A DNA stretch of 64,000 bases from CALDTK01 sp965215215 (GCA_965215215.1 OZ244043.1:3038001-3102000); one strand, 5' to 3'. Shown: positions 19,013-28,691, counted from the first letter of the stretch. Program-made: numbers and translations. Notes: generated by a model from the sequence alone, not told the origin.

Positions 19013-20030
19013 CTACGGAAGCTTTAATACGAAAGCGGTCCTAGTGCCCGCTCGTACTACATACATTCCGGTCGAGAGGCGTGCGGGCCAAACCGCTGTG
19101 TAGTGACCATTACTAACCTGTTGTACCTCGGGCTTGCTCAGCTGTCGACCGTTAAGGTCGTGCAAACTCCAATCTTGTTCGGCAATAGAGGACCCCGTGA
19201 GTCGAATTTCGATACGATCTCGGACTGGGTTGCGAACCTCGATTCGGGTTCCGCCCCTAAACTCCGGATCCTGAGTACTGACCGTCCCGACGGACGTTAG
19301 AAGCTTCGTGGCGACAAATGACCCACCCCCATCGCTCAGCGGTAAGGCCACACCCTGTGCGGTGAGCGATAAATCTCGATAGTCGACGGCCAGTCCGCCG
19401 AGAATGCCCTCTACCTCGTCTACCGGGGTTACAGTACCGGTAACCTCGTCGAGCGGACCGTATCGAAAAGGTTGATCCGCTGGCTGTAGCACCGCGTAGA
19501 CCTCCTCTCCGTAGCGAGCGAAGGTGCCGAGGCGCGATCGGTAAGGCCACTCTACCGAATCGCTGAGCCGCAGATTACCGTTCGAAACTTCGTACCTGTC
19601 CAGCGCCCAACGCGGAGAGTTTCCGTAGGCCGTCCACCGAAACGTGAGTAGCTGATCATTGTGATCGAAGACCAAAGCGGTTAAATCGTTGTCCTTGTAG
19701 GGGGCCGTGATCTGACCGGCGAGGACGCCAATCGAATCGTAAACAGCCAAGCTGTATTCCTGTCCTGTACGGATATATAGCGCCAGCGCCCCCGAGGGCG
19801 AGCTCGCCAGATGAATACCCCCCAGTAAGCCCTCCCCTCGGAATCCATCCAGATTATTGACCTGAATGGATTCGCGCACCGCCCCGCGCTCGTCGTAAAG
19901 CGTGACGTAAACCGGGGCGTTCCCGCGGGCAAAGGACGACAGGTCCGTTGTGAGAAATGCGCAGAACGGTGGACTGTGCAAAGCGGGAATAGGCGATGCT
20001 GGTCAAGGCAATAATGAAGAACAAGCGCAT
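19013..20030 (-). pseudogene. Frameshifted T9SS-secreted protein gene
   Basis: Two frames together encode one protein of about 338 residues. The 5' frame starts at the ATG at 20030 with a clear signal peptide (MRLFFIIALTSIAYSRFAQS). The long 3' frame encodes a beta-rich, propeller-like body and ends with a T9SS type-A sorting domain (VRNPVRDRIEIRL... GMYVVRAGTRTAFVLKLP). The frames meet at about 19935-19965, where one surplus base shifts the reading; dropping it from the region around 19952-19964 would restore continuity. It is either a real frameshift or a base-calling error. The body's function is unknown, and a secreted or surface protein is expected. Confidence 0.7.
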
Positions 20031-20115
20031 GTAGCTAAAGAAGTCCTTCAATAGACCATAGCGCAAGCGTTCTACCGACAAAAAGACGTGTTAACCGTTA
20101 ACCGGGTTGACACCT

Positions 20116-20439
20116 CTACTGCCGCACCACCAGAGCACCCGCCTTACCCACGCGCGGCACGTGGGCGCCCGCGGGTAGATGCGGAACATCTGCGCGGTAG
20201 AGCCCCGTCTCTTCATCAACGAGTACGGGCTGGAGCGACGCCACCGTACGCGAATCCATCGGAAGCAGTGATACGCCACGCGCCACATCGACGGTCGAGC
20301 GGAAGCTGACCTCATCGGTGAACAGGCCACCGTTTACTACCGAAACAGAAGGAGCGACGCGTGTTTGGGCAGGGTATACGGCGTTTGGGTTTTCAGCGAG
20401 CGCCAGGGCGTTAGATTCCCCGTGTCGCACCTGTAGTAA
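20116..20439 (-). pseudogene. Orphan T9SS sorting-domain remnant
   Basis: The frame encodes about 107 residues ending in what looks like a T9SS C-terminal domain: a beta-rich segment with NGGLFTDEVSFRS and then LPAGAHVPRVGKAGALVVRQ, close to the usual LPAGxYxVRV ending. A stop codon lies immediately upstream (20443-20445), there is no signal peptide, and no cargo domain is attached. It is best read as the tail of a decayed secreted-protein gene. It lies between two inverted REP-like elements together with the frameshifted gene next to it. Confidence 0.5.
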
Positions 20440-20618
20440 AGCTCAATACGAATGTTTCGGTCCCTAACCCTGGCTTAGCGTATCGCCCCCTAACCACCCG
20501 TTGCCCATCCGAGCAAGCCGCCTCTCCACCACCGCGCAACAACGTCAACGCCGTAGCTTAGTGACCTCCCATCCCGCCCCACCCACGCCGCCGCTGCCAG
20601 CCAAAACCAAAGCGGTCT

Positions 20619-20638
20619 CCCCGGGCTTTAGTCCGGGG
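20619..20638 (-). repeat. REP-like palindromic 20-mer, copy 2
   Basis: CCCCGGGCTTTAGTCCGGGG on the plus strand, the reverse complement of copy 1 with one difference. It lies in the spacer 20440-20694, which otherwise shows no gene. Confidence 0.65.
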
Positions 20639-20694
20639 AAGTGTCGCCACCGCGAATCTTCGATACGGGCCTAAGCCCAAAGCCAAAGCCCCCC

Positions 20695-21738
20695 ATGCCC
20701 CTCCTAACCTTTACCGACCGAGGCATCTACTGTGCCCGGGCCAACGTCTACCTTGACCCGTGGAAGCCCGTCGACCGCGCCCTCATCTCGCACGGCCACT
20801 CCGACCACGCGCGCTGGGGACACGAGCACTACCTCTCCACCCGCCGCACCGCCGCCATCATGCGGCACCGGCTCGGTGACATCAACGTGGAATCGGTTGG
20901 TTTTGGCGAAAGCCGCGCCATCAACGGCGTAACGTTCAGCTTCCACCCGGCCGGGCACATCATTGGCTCCGCCCAAATCAGGTGCGAGTACAAAGGGGAG
21001 GTTTGGTGCTTCTCGGGGGATTACAAGTTGCAGGCCGACCACATCTCCGAACCCTACGAGCCGGTGCGCTGCCACTCCTTCATCACGGAGAGCACCTTCG
21101 GGCTACCCATCTACCGCTGGCGCCCGCAGGAGGAAGTAGTCGGAGAAATCAACGACTGGTGGCGCGCCAACAAAGCCGAAGGCAAAACGACGCTCATCAC
21201 GGGCTACTCCCTCGGGAAGGCCCAACGTATCCTCCACCACCTCGACACCGACCTGGGCACCATTTACACCCACGGCGCCATCGACAACATGAACCAGGTA
21301 CTCGAAACGCAGGGCGTGAAGCTGCCGCCGACCGTGCGCGTGACCAAAGAGGTCGACAAGAGGGATTACCCCGGCAACCTCGTAATCGCCCCGCCCGGTG
21401 CTATCGACGGTGCCTGGGCACGCAAGTTTAGCGATTCGAGCAAGGGCATCGCTTCGGGGTGGATGGGTCTCCGCGGCGCGCGTCGCCGCCGGGCCGTCGA
21501 TCGGGGGTTCGTACTCTCCGATCACTGCGACTGGGCGGCGCTCAACACGGCCATCGAGGCGACCGGCTGCACGCAAGTGTTCGTCACGCACGGTTACACC
21601 GCCGTATTCAGTAAATGGTTGCGCGAGCAAGGCTACGACGCGCACGTGGTGAGCACCGAGTACGAAGGTGAAAGCTCGGAGATCGGGGAGGGGGCCTCCG
21701 TGAAGGAAGAAGTCGCCGCGGACGCCGCGGTGGAGTGA
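20695..21738 (+). CDS. Ligase-associated DNA exonuclease (MBL/beta-CASP fold)
   Basis: This 347-residue protein is of the metallo-beta-lactamase, beta-CASP type found with ATP-dependent DNA ligases (the 'ligase-associated exonuclease' family). The metal motif HGHSDH is at residues 33-38, with further ligands in HPAGHIIGSAQ, SGDYKLQAD and VLSDHCDW. Related enzymes process DNA or RNA ends. In many bacteria the gene sits with a ligase, a DEXH helicase and a phosphoesterase; here the ligase lies 3 kb downstream and the other two are absent from the window. The ATG at 20695 is chosen over 20641 because family members start at MPLLTFTDRG. An exact interspersed 14-mer lies at 20900-20913. Confidence 0.9.
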   Translation: MPLLTFTDRGIYCARANVYLDPWKPVDRALISHGHSDHARWGHEHYLSTRRTAAIMRHRLGDINVESVGFGESRAINGVTFSFHPAGHIIGSAQIRCEYKGEVWCFSGDYKLQADHISEPYEPVRCHSFITESTFGLPIYRWRPQEEVVGEINDWWRANKAEGKTTLITGYSLGKAQRILHHLDTDLGTIYTHGAIDNMNQVLETQGVKLPPTVRVTKEVDKRDYPGNLVIAPPGAIDGAWARKFSDSSKGIASGWMGLRGARRRRAVDRGFVLSDHCDWAALNTAIEATGCTQVFVTHGYTAVFSKWLREQGYDAHVVSTEYEGESSEIGEGASVKEEVAADAAVE

Positions 21739-21925
21739 GCGCGTCGCCCGGGCGGCAGATGCGCAACTGTAGTCCGTCCCCTTTGGGGGTTGGCCAGCCT
21801 CATCCGTGTCACAAACAGTGTAAGCCAAGGCCACATAGGCTCGTTATTTGCCGCGTCCACGGACGCTTGGGCCCAACCGGTCCGCTTTTAGTAGCCGACT
21901 CCGGTCGCGGGGTCAATGAAGACTT

Positions 21926-24169
21926 ATGACACAAACCAGTACCCTTTCTGGAACCCGACGGGCCGCACTCAAGCTGTTTTGCGGAAGCGCCCTGGTGACC
22001 TTGCTCGCCGCACCGAGCTCCGCGCAGAATGACCGCAAGGTGCTGCCCATCGTGACCAACGACGCGGTGTACGTACGCGACGTGGACGCGCTGTACGTGA
22101 CGCGACCCGACAACGTGGAAAACGGCAACTCGATCTGCGTGCTCGACGCGTACAAGAACGAGCAGAAGCGCTGCATCGAGGTCGGTATCGGTGCTAATCA
22201 GCTGGCGCTGACCAAAGACGGTAAGTACCTCTGGATCGGGCTCGACGGCGCCTCGCAGGTGGTGCGCTACAACATCGCGACCGAGAACGTGGACGTGCGC
22301 GTCGACCTCACCGCCGACGAGCGGGACGAGAACAAGAAGGCGCGCGCGATCGACCTCATCGCTCACCCGACGGACAACGAGCAGTTCGTCATCGTGCAGG
22401 GGGCGGCCGGCAACGCGCAGGCCACCGACGGCACCGTGGAGCTTTACAACACGAACGGCCACCTCGCCACGGCGGCCAGCTACGCCGCGCCCGTACGCCA
22501 AGTGCTCTACAACGAGTCCACCGGCCGCCTGCTCGGCTTCGCTCCGAAGGTAGACGCCGAGGTTCAGGAGTACACGCTCGCAGGCGACGCACTCACCTTC
22601 GAAAAGACCTTCAACTTACCCGGCGACCAACGTACGCGCGCCGCGTACGGTACGGCCGGTGCGGCGCTGTACCACCCGGACGGTTCGCGTTACTCCCTCG
22701 ACGGCGAGGAGATCGCCTTTACGCGCCAGTACGACGTAGCCCAGGGGCGCATCACCCACGTGCTCGTAGAATCGGACGACCGCGTTTACTACCTCGAGGA
22801 GGTGGCGGCCGACAACGAGGTCGGGCGGGTAGCCGAGCTGCTCACGTTTAATACCGGCGACACCGCGGTAGTCCGCCGCCAGGAGGTCGGACCGCTTTTC
22901 TACGCGAGCACGGGCCTGTTCAGCTTCGGGGAGGACGTTAATAACTTAGGCATAGGGATCCTCAACTTCGGCGCCGTAACGCTGCTGCGCGACTGCGTTT
23001 CGGAGATTACCGAAGGTCCGGTTCTGGGCCAAACGAGCCAATTGAGCTGCGACGGCAGTCCTATCCAACTCTCCGGCCCGGAGGGAGAGAACACCTACTA
23101 CTGGAGCAACGGCTCGCGCGCGCGCACCACGCTCATCACCGAGACCGGGAGGTACACCCTCGCCGTAGCCGACGACAACGGCTGCTTGAGCCCGACCTCG
23201 GATACGTTGGTTATCGCCATCGAGCGCACGCCCACCGCACCGGAGGTCGACGCGTTCGGTGGCGAGCGAGCCACGCTCTGCGTCGACGGCGAGGTCGGCC
23301 TCCGGGCCCTTACGCCCGCGCCGAACACCATCGAGTGGTCGAACGGCGAGCTGGGTGAGGTAACGCGGAACACGGAGCCGGGCACTTACACCGCCGTGGC
23401 CAAGAGTCCCTCCGGTTGTACGAGCCCGGTCTCGAAGACGCTCACGGTCGAGCCCGGCAACGGCGCCGCGCCCGCCACACCGACCATCACGGTACCCAAT
23501 CAGGGCGCGATTTGCTCGGACAACAGCGTGCAGTTGATGGCCAGCACCGAGGGTGCGACGAAGTACCGCTGGAGCAACGGCGGCACCACGCAGCAAATCG
23601 ACGTGTTTAAGCTCGGCGCGTACGCCGTCCAGGCCATCGACGCCCAAGGGTGCGGGAGCGCCTTCTCCGAAGCGTTCGAGGTAAAGCGCGGCGAGCAGCC
23701 CGACGCACCGAAGATCGAGCAGGACGATGCCGGACGGCTCACGACCGACAAAACCGGTAAGCACCGCTGGTTCCGCGACGGCGACGAGTTCATCGAGCAC
23801 ACGGAGGCTACGTTCACCGGGGAGATCCTCCCGGGCATCTACACCGCTCGCGTGGTCACGAACGGCTGTAGCTCGGATCTGTCCGAGGCCTACGTCGTAG
23901 AGCTCGTCGGCACGCGAAACGTACCCGAAGACGCCAAGCTTCGCGTCTACCCGAATCCGGTGAGCAACACGCTCTTCGTAGAGTCGAGCGCACGGGGTGC
24001 GAACCTCGAATTGTACAGCGCTACGGGCCAGTTGGTGCGCAGCCACCGGGCCGGCGGCACCCGCTCCGAACTGCAAGTCGCCGACCTGCCCGCGGGATTC
24101 TACGCACTTCGCGTCCGCTCGCAAAACGGCGAGTTTAACACCGTGCGCCGCGTACTCGTCACGAGATAG
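21926..24169 (+). CDS. T9SS-secreted protein with beta-propeller and Ig-like repeats
   Basis: This 747-residue protein has an N-terminal export signal (residues 1-34, ending near SSAQN) with a twin arginine just before the hydrophobic core (TRRAALKLF), so Tat export is possible. Residues about 40-350 are YVTN/propeller-like (LALTKDGKYLWIGLDG, LIAHPTDNEQFVIVQ). Then come three Ig/PKD-like domains, each with a WSNG motif (YYWSNGS, IEWSNGE, YRWSNGG), as in SprB-like surface proteins. The last 80 or so residues form a type-A sorting domain (LRVYPNPVSNTLFVES... LPAGFYALRV). It is probably exported and anchored or released by the Por system; its binding partner is unknown. Confidence 0.88.
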   Translation: MTQTSTLSGTRRAALKLFCGSALVTLLAAPSSAQNDRKVLPIVTNDAVYVRDVDALYVTRPDNVENGNSICVLDAYKNEQKRCIEVGIGANQLALTKDGKYLWIGLDGASQVVRYNIATENVDVRVDLTADERDENKKARAIDLIAHPTDNEQFVIVQGAAGNAQATDGTVELYNTNGHLATAASYAAPVRQVLYNESTGRLLGFAPKVDAEVQEYTLAGDALTFEKTFNLPGDQRTRAAYGTAGAALYHPDGSRYSLDGEEIAFTRQYDVAQGRITHVLVESDDRVYYLEEVAADNEVGRVAELLTFNTGDTAVVRRQEVGPLFYASTGLFSFGEDVNNLGIGILNFGAVTLLRDCVSEITEGPVLGQTSQLSCDGSPIQLSGPEGENTYYWSNGSRARTTLITETGRYTLAVADDNGCLSPTSDTLVIAIERTPTAPEVDAFGGERATLCVDGEVGLRALTPAPNTIEWSNGELGEVTRNTEPGTYTAVAKSPSGCTSPVSKTLTVEPGNGAAPATPTITVPNQGAICSDNSVQLMASTEGATKYRWSNGGTTQQIDVFKLGAYAVQAIDAQGCGSAFSEAFEVKRGEQPDAPKIEQDDAGRLTTDKTGKHRWFRDGDEFIEHTEATFTGEILPGIYTARVVTNGCSSDLSEAYVVELVGTRNVPEDAKLRVYPNPVSNTLFVESSARGANLELYSATGQLVRSHRAGGTRSELQVADLPAGFYALRVRSQNGEFNTVRRVLVTR

Positions 24170-24208
24170 GCGCGCACTCCAATAGGGGGAGAAGCACGAT
24201 AAAGGCGT

Positions 24209-24739
24209 TTATTCCCAATCCCCGAAGAACTGCTCGTCGAACAATTCGTCGAGCAGTTCTTCGCGTTTTGGGGGGGAGTAGTTCTCGCGGCACTCGCCGG
24301 TACCGCTGGCCATGATGCTCCGGCAAACCCCGTCGTCGTCCGCCGATTCGCGGTGCTTGCGCACGAGGCTGCAGTGGCCGAGCTCGTGGAAGACCACGTA
24401 CTCGCGCAGCGCGTCTCCACCGCGCGCCCAGAGCGTGCTGTCCACGCGCAACACGTTCGGTGCTTCGGGCTCGTAGCGGCAGTCGCCGGCCACGCCGTCC
24501 TCCCCGAACGATTCGATGTGCCCCCGTACCCCCCGATCGTTGAGGTCGACCGTAATGCCCCGCTCGGCGGCCTCCACCTCGAAGCGTTCGAAGTATGGCC
24601 AGAGCTCCCCGTCGACGAGTTGGTACGTTCCGGGTTCGTCGGGGGCCAACCCCTGGACCTCTTCGATCTGACCATCCTTAGTACAGGAGCCAAGCGAAAG
24701 GACGGCGGCGAAGACGAAGAGCGGAGAGGTAATACGCAT
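24209..24739 (-). CDS. Lipoprotein with zincin-type HELGH motif
   Basis: This 176-residue protein begins with a lipoprotein signal (lipobox LGSC, Cys 19) followed by TKDG. Its only recognisable catalytic feature is HELGHCSLVRKH, an HExxH zinc motif with a further His 7 residues on, as in short zincin metallopeptidases. The C-terminus is rich in Glu/Asp (EELLDELFDEQ). It is likely a membrane-anchored metallopeptidase facing the periplasm or surface, but the substrate is unknown. The DNA encoding the C-terminus holds an inverted repeat with 12-bp arms (24225-24261) that could act as an mRNA 3' hairpin. It converges with the T9SS gene. Confidence 0.7.
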   Translation of the reverse strand: MRITSPLFVFAAVLSLGSCTKDGQIEEVQGLAPDEPGTYQLVDGELWPYFERFEVEAAERGITVDLNDRGVRGHIESFGEDGVAGDCRYEPEAPNVLRVDSTLWARGGDALREYVVFHELGHCSLVRKHRESADDDGVCRSIMASGTGECRENYSPPKREELLDELFDEQFFGDWE

Positions 24740-24891
24740 GGCGAGAGTGGCGAAGCCCCGAAGCTAACGGCCTAAAGCGAGCCCCGCGTTTATCCGGCTT
24801 CCGGTAATGGGGTAGATTAGACCCCAACTATACTTTTCGGGGTATTCGTCTCGGCAACGACGATTTCGGATCTCCCGTGTTACGCCAACGG

Positions 24892-26502
24892 ATGCGCCGA
24901 TTTGCCCAACTCTACAACGAGCTCGACCAAACCACCAAAACCCTCCGGAAAGTGGAGGGCCTGCGCCGCTACTTCGACGAGGCCCCCGAAGACGATAAGC
25001 TGTGGACGATCGCCCTGCTGAGCGGCCGGCGGCCGAAGCGACCGGTTAACACCACCCTGTTACGCACGTGGGCCGCCGAGCTCGCCGGAATCCCACTCTG
25101 GCTCTTCGAGGACTCCTACTACACGACCGGTGATTTGGCGGAAGCCATATCCCTCGTGTTGCCCCCGCCCACGCGCAGCAGCGAGCACGATCTGAAGTAT
25201 TGGATCCACTACTTACGCGCGATCGCGAAGTACGACGAGGCCGGCAAGCGGGAAGCGGTTACCGAGGCCTGGGGCGAATTGGGGGGTACGGAGCGGTACT
25301 GCTTCTCGAAGCTGATCACCGGGGGCTTTCGCGTGGGTGTATCGCAAAAGCTGATGGTACGCGCGCTCTCGGCGAGTACGGGCATCGAGGAAAATACCCT
25401 GGCCCATCGCCTCATGGGCAATTGGGTGCCGGACACTACGACCTTCCGGGAGCTCGTGATCGAGCACTCCCCGCACGAAGACATCTCGAAACCCTACCCC
25501 TTTTACCTCGCCTACCAGCTTGAAGCCAAACCCGAGGAGCTCGGCGACGTGTCTGAGTGGCAGGCCGAGCGCAAGTGGGACGGTATTCGTGGCCAACTGA
25601 TCGTACGGGAGGGGGAATCGTTCCTGTGGAGTCGCGGCGAGGAGCTCGTCACGGACAAGTACCCCGAGCTCGCCGATTTGGCGGGAGCCCTACCCGACGG
25701 TACGGTGCTGGACGGCGAGATCTTGCCCTTCGTCGACGGTGAGCCGCTTCCCTTCGGCCAACTGCAGCGCCGTATCGGGCGTAAGACGATCGGGAAGAAG
25801 CTGCTGGCCGAGGTTCCGGTCGTTTTGATGTGCTACGATATCCTCGAGTACGGGGGCGAAGACGTGCGGACCGAACCCCTGGAGGCGCGCCGCGCGATGC
25901 TCGTGGAGGCGGTGGCGGCCTGCACGCGGCCGGAGCTGGTGCCGCTCTCCCAGATCGTCGAGGCCGAAAGCTGGTCCGATCTGGCCGACGCCCGGGACGA
26001 AAGTCGCGCGTACTTCGCCGAGGGTCTGATGTTAAAACGCCACGACTCCCCCTACCGCATCGGTCGTAAAAAAGGGGACTGGTGGAAGTGGAAGGTCGAT
26101 CCGCTCACCATCGATGCGGTGATGATTTACGCACAACGCGGCACCGGGCGGCGGGCCAACCTGTACACCGATTTCACCTTCGCCGTGTGGGATGGCGAAG
26201 CGCTCGTGCCCTTCACCAAGGCCTACTCCGGCATGACGGACGCTGAGTTCCGCAAGATGACCGCCTGGGTCCGCAAGAATACCACGGAGCGATTCGGACC
26301 GGTACGGGCCGTAAAGCCGACGCACGTTTTCGAGCTTGCCTTCGAGGGGATCAACCGTTCGACGCGGCACAAATCGGGCATCGCCCTCCGCTTCCCGAGG
26401 ATGCTACGGTGGCGGCACGACAAGCCCATCGAGGAGGCTAATACCCTGGCCGACTTGCACGCGATGCTCGATATGTACGGCGCCGGGGCCAGCGAAGACT
26501 GA
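24892..26502 (+). CDS. ATP-dependent DNA ligase
   Basis: This 536-residue ligase seals nicks using ATP. The adenylated lysine is K228 in ERKWDGIRGQ. Other nucleotidyltransferase motifs follow: LDGEILPF, MCYDILEY, EGLMLKRHDSPY and WWKWKVDP. An alpha-helical DNA-binding domain precedes them, and an OB-fold (VMIYAQRGTGRRANLYTDFTFA) follows. It is the bacterial ligase type linked to the exonuclease encoded at 20695-21738, probably working in end repair or stationary-phase repair rather than replication. No Ku or LigD domain is present. I chose the ATG at 24892 over the GTG at 24877. Confidence 0.93.
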   Translation: MRRFAQLYNELDQTTKTLRKVEGLRRYFDEAPEDDKLWTIALLSGRRPKRPVNTTLLRTWAAELAGIPLWLFEDSYYTTGDLAEAISLVLPPPTRSSEHDLKYWIHYLRAIAKYDEAGKREAVTEAWGELGGTERYCFSKLITGGFRVGVSQKLMVRALSASTGIEENTLAHRLMGNWVPDTTTFRELVIEHSPHEDISKPYPFYLAYQLEAKPEELGDVSEWQAERKWDGIRGQLIVREGESFLWSRGEELVTDKYPELADLAGALPDGTVLDGEILPFVDGEPLPFGQLQRRIGRKTIGKKLLAEVPVVLMCYDILEYGGEDVRTEPLEARRAMLVEAVAACTRPELVPLSQIVEAESWSDLADARDESRAYFAEGLMLKRHDSPYRIGRKKGDWWKWKVDPLTIDAVMIYAQRGTGRRANLYTDFTFAVWDGEALVPFTKAYSGMTDAEFRKMTAWVRKNTTERFGPVRAVKPTHVFELAFEGINRSTRHKSGIALRFPRMLRWRHDKPIEEANTLADLHAMLDMYGAGASED

Positions 26503-26516
26503 CCGAGCGCGACCGA

Positions 26517-27863
26517 CTACCCGGGCACCGTACTCTCCGCACTCAGGGTTTGCCTGTTGGTGGTCCCGTCGCCCCGTTGGGGTGGCGTATTGCCTACCCC
26601 TTTCGGGCGGAAAGGCCTCACGATAAGGCGCATCGGCGTGTCGAAGGTGAAGTAGTTGATCGTCCAGTCGAATACGGCCGCGAACTTGTTGCGAAAGCCG
26701 ACCAACAACACGACGTGCACCACCATCCAACTGATCCACGCGATGAATCCCGCGTAGTGGATCTTGTTGATATCGACCACCGCGCGGTTACGCCCCACGG
26801 TCGCCATAGTGCCTTTGTCCCAGTAAGAAAAGGGCTTGCGCGGCTCGCTCACTCGCTCGCGCACGAGGTTGGCGGCCAACTGCTGGCCCTGCTGAATAGC
26901 CACCGGGGCAAGCATGGGGTATCCCTGGGGCACGTCCGGTGTCGTCATCTCGCATACGTCACCAACGGCGTATACGTCCGGTACGCCAATTACTTCGTTG
27001 AACACGTTCACCGCGATGCGGCCGGTCTTGGTAGCCTCCTCGGGCAGACCGTCCGGGAAATTAGCCTTTACCCCCGCCGTCCAGATTACGGAATCCGTGC
27101 GGAGGGAGTATCCGGTTTCGGTGGTCAATAGATCACCGTCGTACGAAACCACTCGGTCGTCTAACCTGACTTCGACACCGAGCTCCCGTAGATAGTCGAG
27201 CGCTTTTCGCGACGCGTACTCGCTCATGGTGGGCAGCAGGCGGTCGCCCGCTTGAAAGAGCACGATATTCATCCGCGACAGGTCGAGCTCGGGGTAATCC
27301 AACGGGAGGATGTATTTTTTCATCTCCCCGAGCGCGCCGCTTAGCTCCAGTCCGGTTGGGCCACCCCCGACGAGGGCGATGTTGATGAGCTCCTCGCGGT
27401 ACCCCGGGTCGGCTTCGGTAACGGCCTTCTCGAAGTTTTGCAGGATGTAGCTGCGGAGGTTGAGCGCATCCGGCACCGTTTTCATCGTAAGCAGTAGGTT
27501 CTTGTCGAAGTTGAAATAGCGCTCCGTGCTGCCGGTCGCGATCACGAGCTTGTCGTAAGGGATATCGTCCAACGTCGTCCTGAGCACCTTGGCCCCCGTG
27601 TCGATGTGGTCCACCTCCGCCCAGCGCACGTGCACGTTGTCCATGTTGCGGAACACCTTGCGCAGCGGATACGCGATCGAATCCGCCTCGAGGCCCCCCG
27701 TGGCCACTTGGTACAACAGAGGCTGGAAGGTGTGGTAGTTGTGCCGGTCGACCACCGTCACCTCGAACGGCTTCTTGTGGAGGCTTTTGGCCATTTGTAA
27801 GCCGCCGAATCCGCCACCGATAATGACTACTCGGGGATTCGTGTTGGGGTTAGAAGCGGTCAT
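26517..27863 (-). CDS. ndh: Type II NADH dehydrogenase (NDH-2)
   Basis: This 448-residue flavoprotein passes electrons from NADH to quinone without pumping protons. The FAD site is VVIIGGGFGGLQMA near the N-terminus. The NADH-binding Rossmann motif is IALVGGGPTGLELSG, and the second FAD motif is DVYAVGDVCE. A C-terminal segment (FIAWISWMVVHVVLLVGFRN) is hydrophobic and amphipathic, as in membrane-attached NDH-2. It converges with the ligase gene, stop codons 14 bp apart. An interspersed-word copy sits 18 bp upstream of the start codon. Confidence 0.93.
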   Translation of the reverse strand: MTASNPNTNPRVVIIGGGFGGLQMAKSLHKKPFEVTVVDRHNYHTFQPLLYQVATGGLEADSIAYPLRKVFRNMDNVHVRWAEVDHIDTGAKVLRTTLDDIPYDKLVIATGSTERYFNFDKNLLLTMKTVPDALNLRSYILQNFEKAVTEADPGYREELINIALVGGGPTGLELSGALGEMKKYILPLDYPELDLSRMNIVLFQAGDRLLPTMSEYASRKALDYLRELGVEVRLDDRVVSYDGDLLTTETGYSLRTDSVIWTAGVKANFPDGLPEEATKTGRIAVNVFNEVIGVPDVYAVGDVCEMTTPDVPQGYPMLAPVAIQQGQQLAANLVRERVSEPRKPFSYWDKGTMATVGRNRAVVDINKIHYAGFIAWISWMVVHVVLLVGFRNKFAAVFDWTINYFTFDTPMRLIVRPFRPKGVGNTPPQRGDGTTNRQTLSAESTVPG

Positions 27864-27944
27864 GGGGTCGTTTGAGTACAGCTTCCGCTAAAACGCGCGT
27901 CGGCTGATAAGTGTGCGACGCCGACCGAAGGGGATGAACTTCGG

Positions 27945-28691
27945 TTACCAACCCGGTTTATCGACCCAAGCCCGCAGCGCCGGTACGGCGATGACCTCTC
28001 CACCCGGATACCGGATGGCCGTGAGCTTACCGCCGTACACGCAGCCCGTATCGAGTGAGGTCACGGGCCCGCGCCGCCAGACCTCGGCGAGTGGCACGTG
28101 CCCGAGGTACACCGGCGTGGTCCGGTCGTAGCTAAGCGCCCAGTTGAGTCGGAAATGGGGGACCCCCGGCAGCGCCTCCCCCGCGGAGCCCCAGAGCGCG
28201 GTGCGGGCGGCCACCTTCGGCGCGGGTGCCTCGAACTCGGTGGGTAACCCCCCGTGGACGGCGATCGCGCGATCCGCGTCGAAGTTGATGCGCAGCGGGA
28301 GCTCAGACAGCCAGTTGCCCCAACGAAATCGATCCGTTTCGGCGAGCCCGACGTACCGGGCGACGGTTCGCGCGGTATCGCCGCCGGGGTTGGCCCGTCG
28401 TTCGCCACGCCACACGCGGGAGAGCATATCGTCGTGGTTACCGCGGACTACGTGGGCCTGGCCCGCGTCCACGAGCTCCGACACCCGTTCGAGTACACCG
28501 ACCGTATCCGGGCCTTTGTTGACGAGGTCGCCCAGGAAAATGAGTGGTTCCGCAGGCGTTCCGGTTGGCTGAGCTTCTTCGCGTAAGCGCGACAGCAACG
28601 CATCGAGCTCATCGACACAGCCGTGTACGTCGCCGATGAGGGTGCACCGCGACAATTCCGGAAGGGAGAGCTGAGGGTAGACGGAGTCCAT
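27945..28691 (-). CDS. PPP-type metallophosphoesterase
   Basis: This 248-residue phosphoesterase has the full calcineurin-like metal site: GDVHG near residue 20, GDLVNKGPD near 53, RGNHDD near 80, and later HGG and GHVP. The form resembles bacterial serine/threonine phosphatases and symmetrical Ap4A hydrolases (ApaH). The exact substrate is uncertain. The start is the ATG at 28691 (MDSVYPQ); the open frame continues upstream for another 900 bp only as antisense of the DUF2911 gene. A hairpin separates it from that gene, so it may have its own promoter. Confidence 0.87.
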   Translation of the reverse strand: MDSVYPQLSLPELSRCTLIGDVHGCVDELDALLSRLREEAQPTGTPAEPLIFLGDLVNKGPDTVGVLERVSELVDAGQAHVVRGNHDDMLSRVWRGERRANPGGDTARTVARYVGLAETDRFRWGNWLSELPLRINFDADRAIAVHGGLPTEFEAPAPKVAARTALWGSAGEALPGVPHFRLNWALSYDRTTPVYLGHVPLAEVWRRGPVTSLDTGCVYGGKLTAIRYPGGEVIAVPALRAWVDKPGW

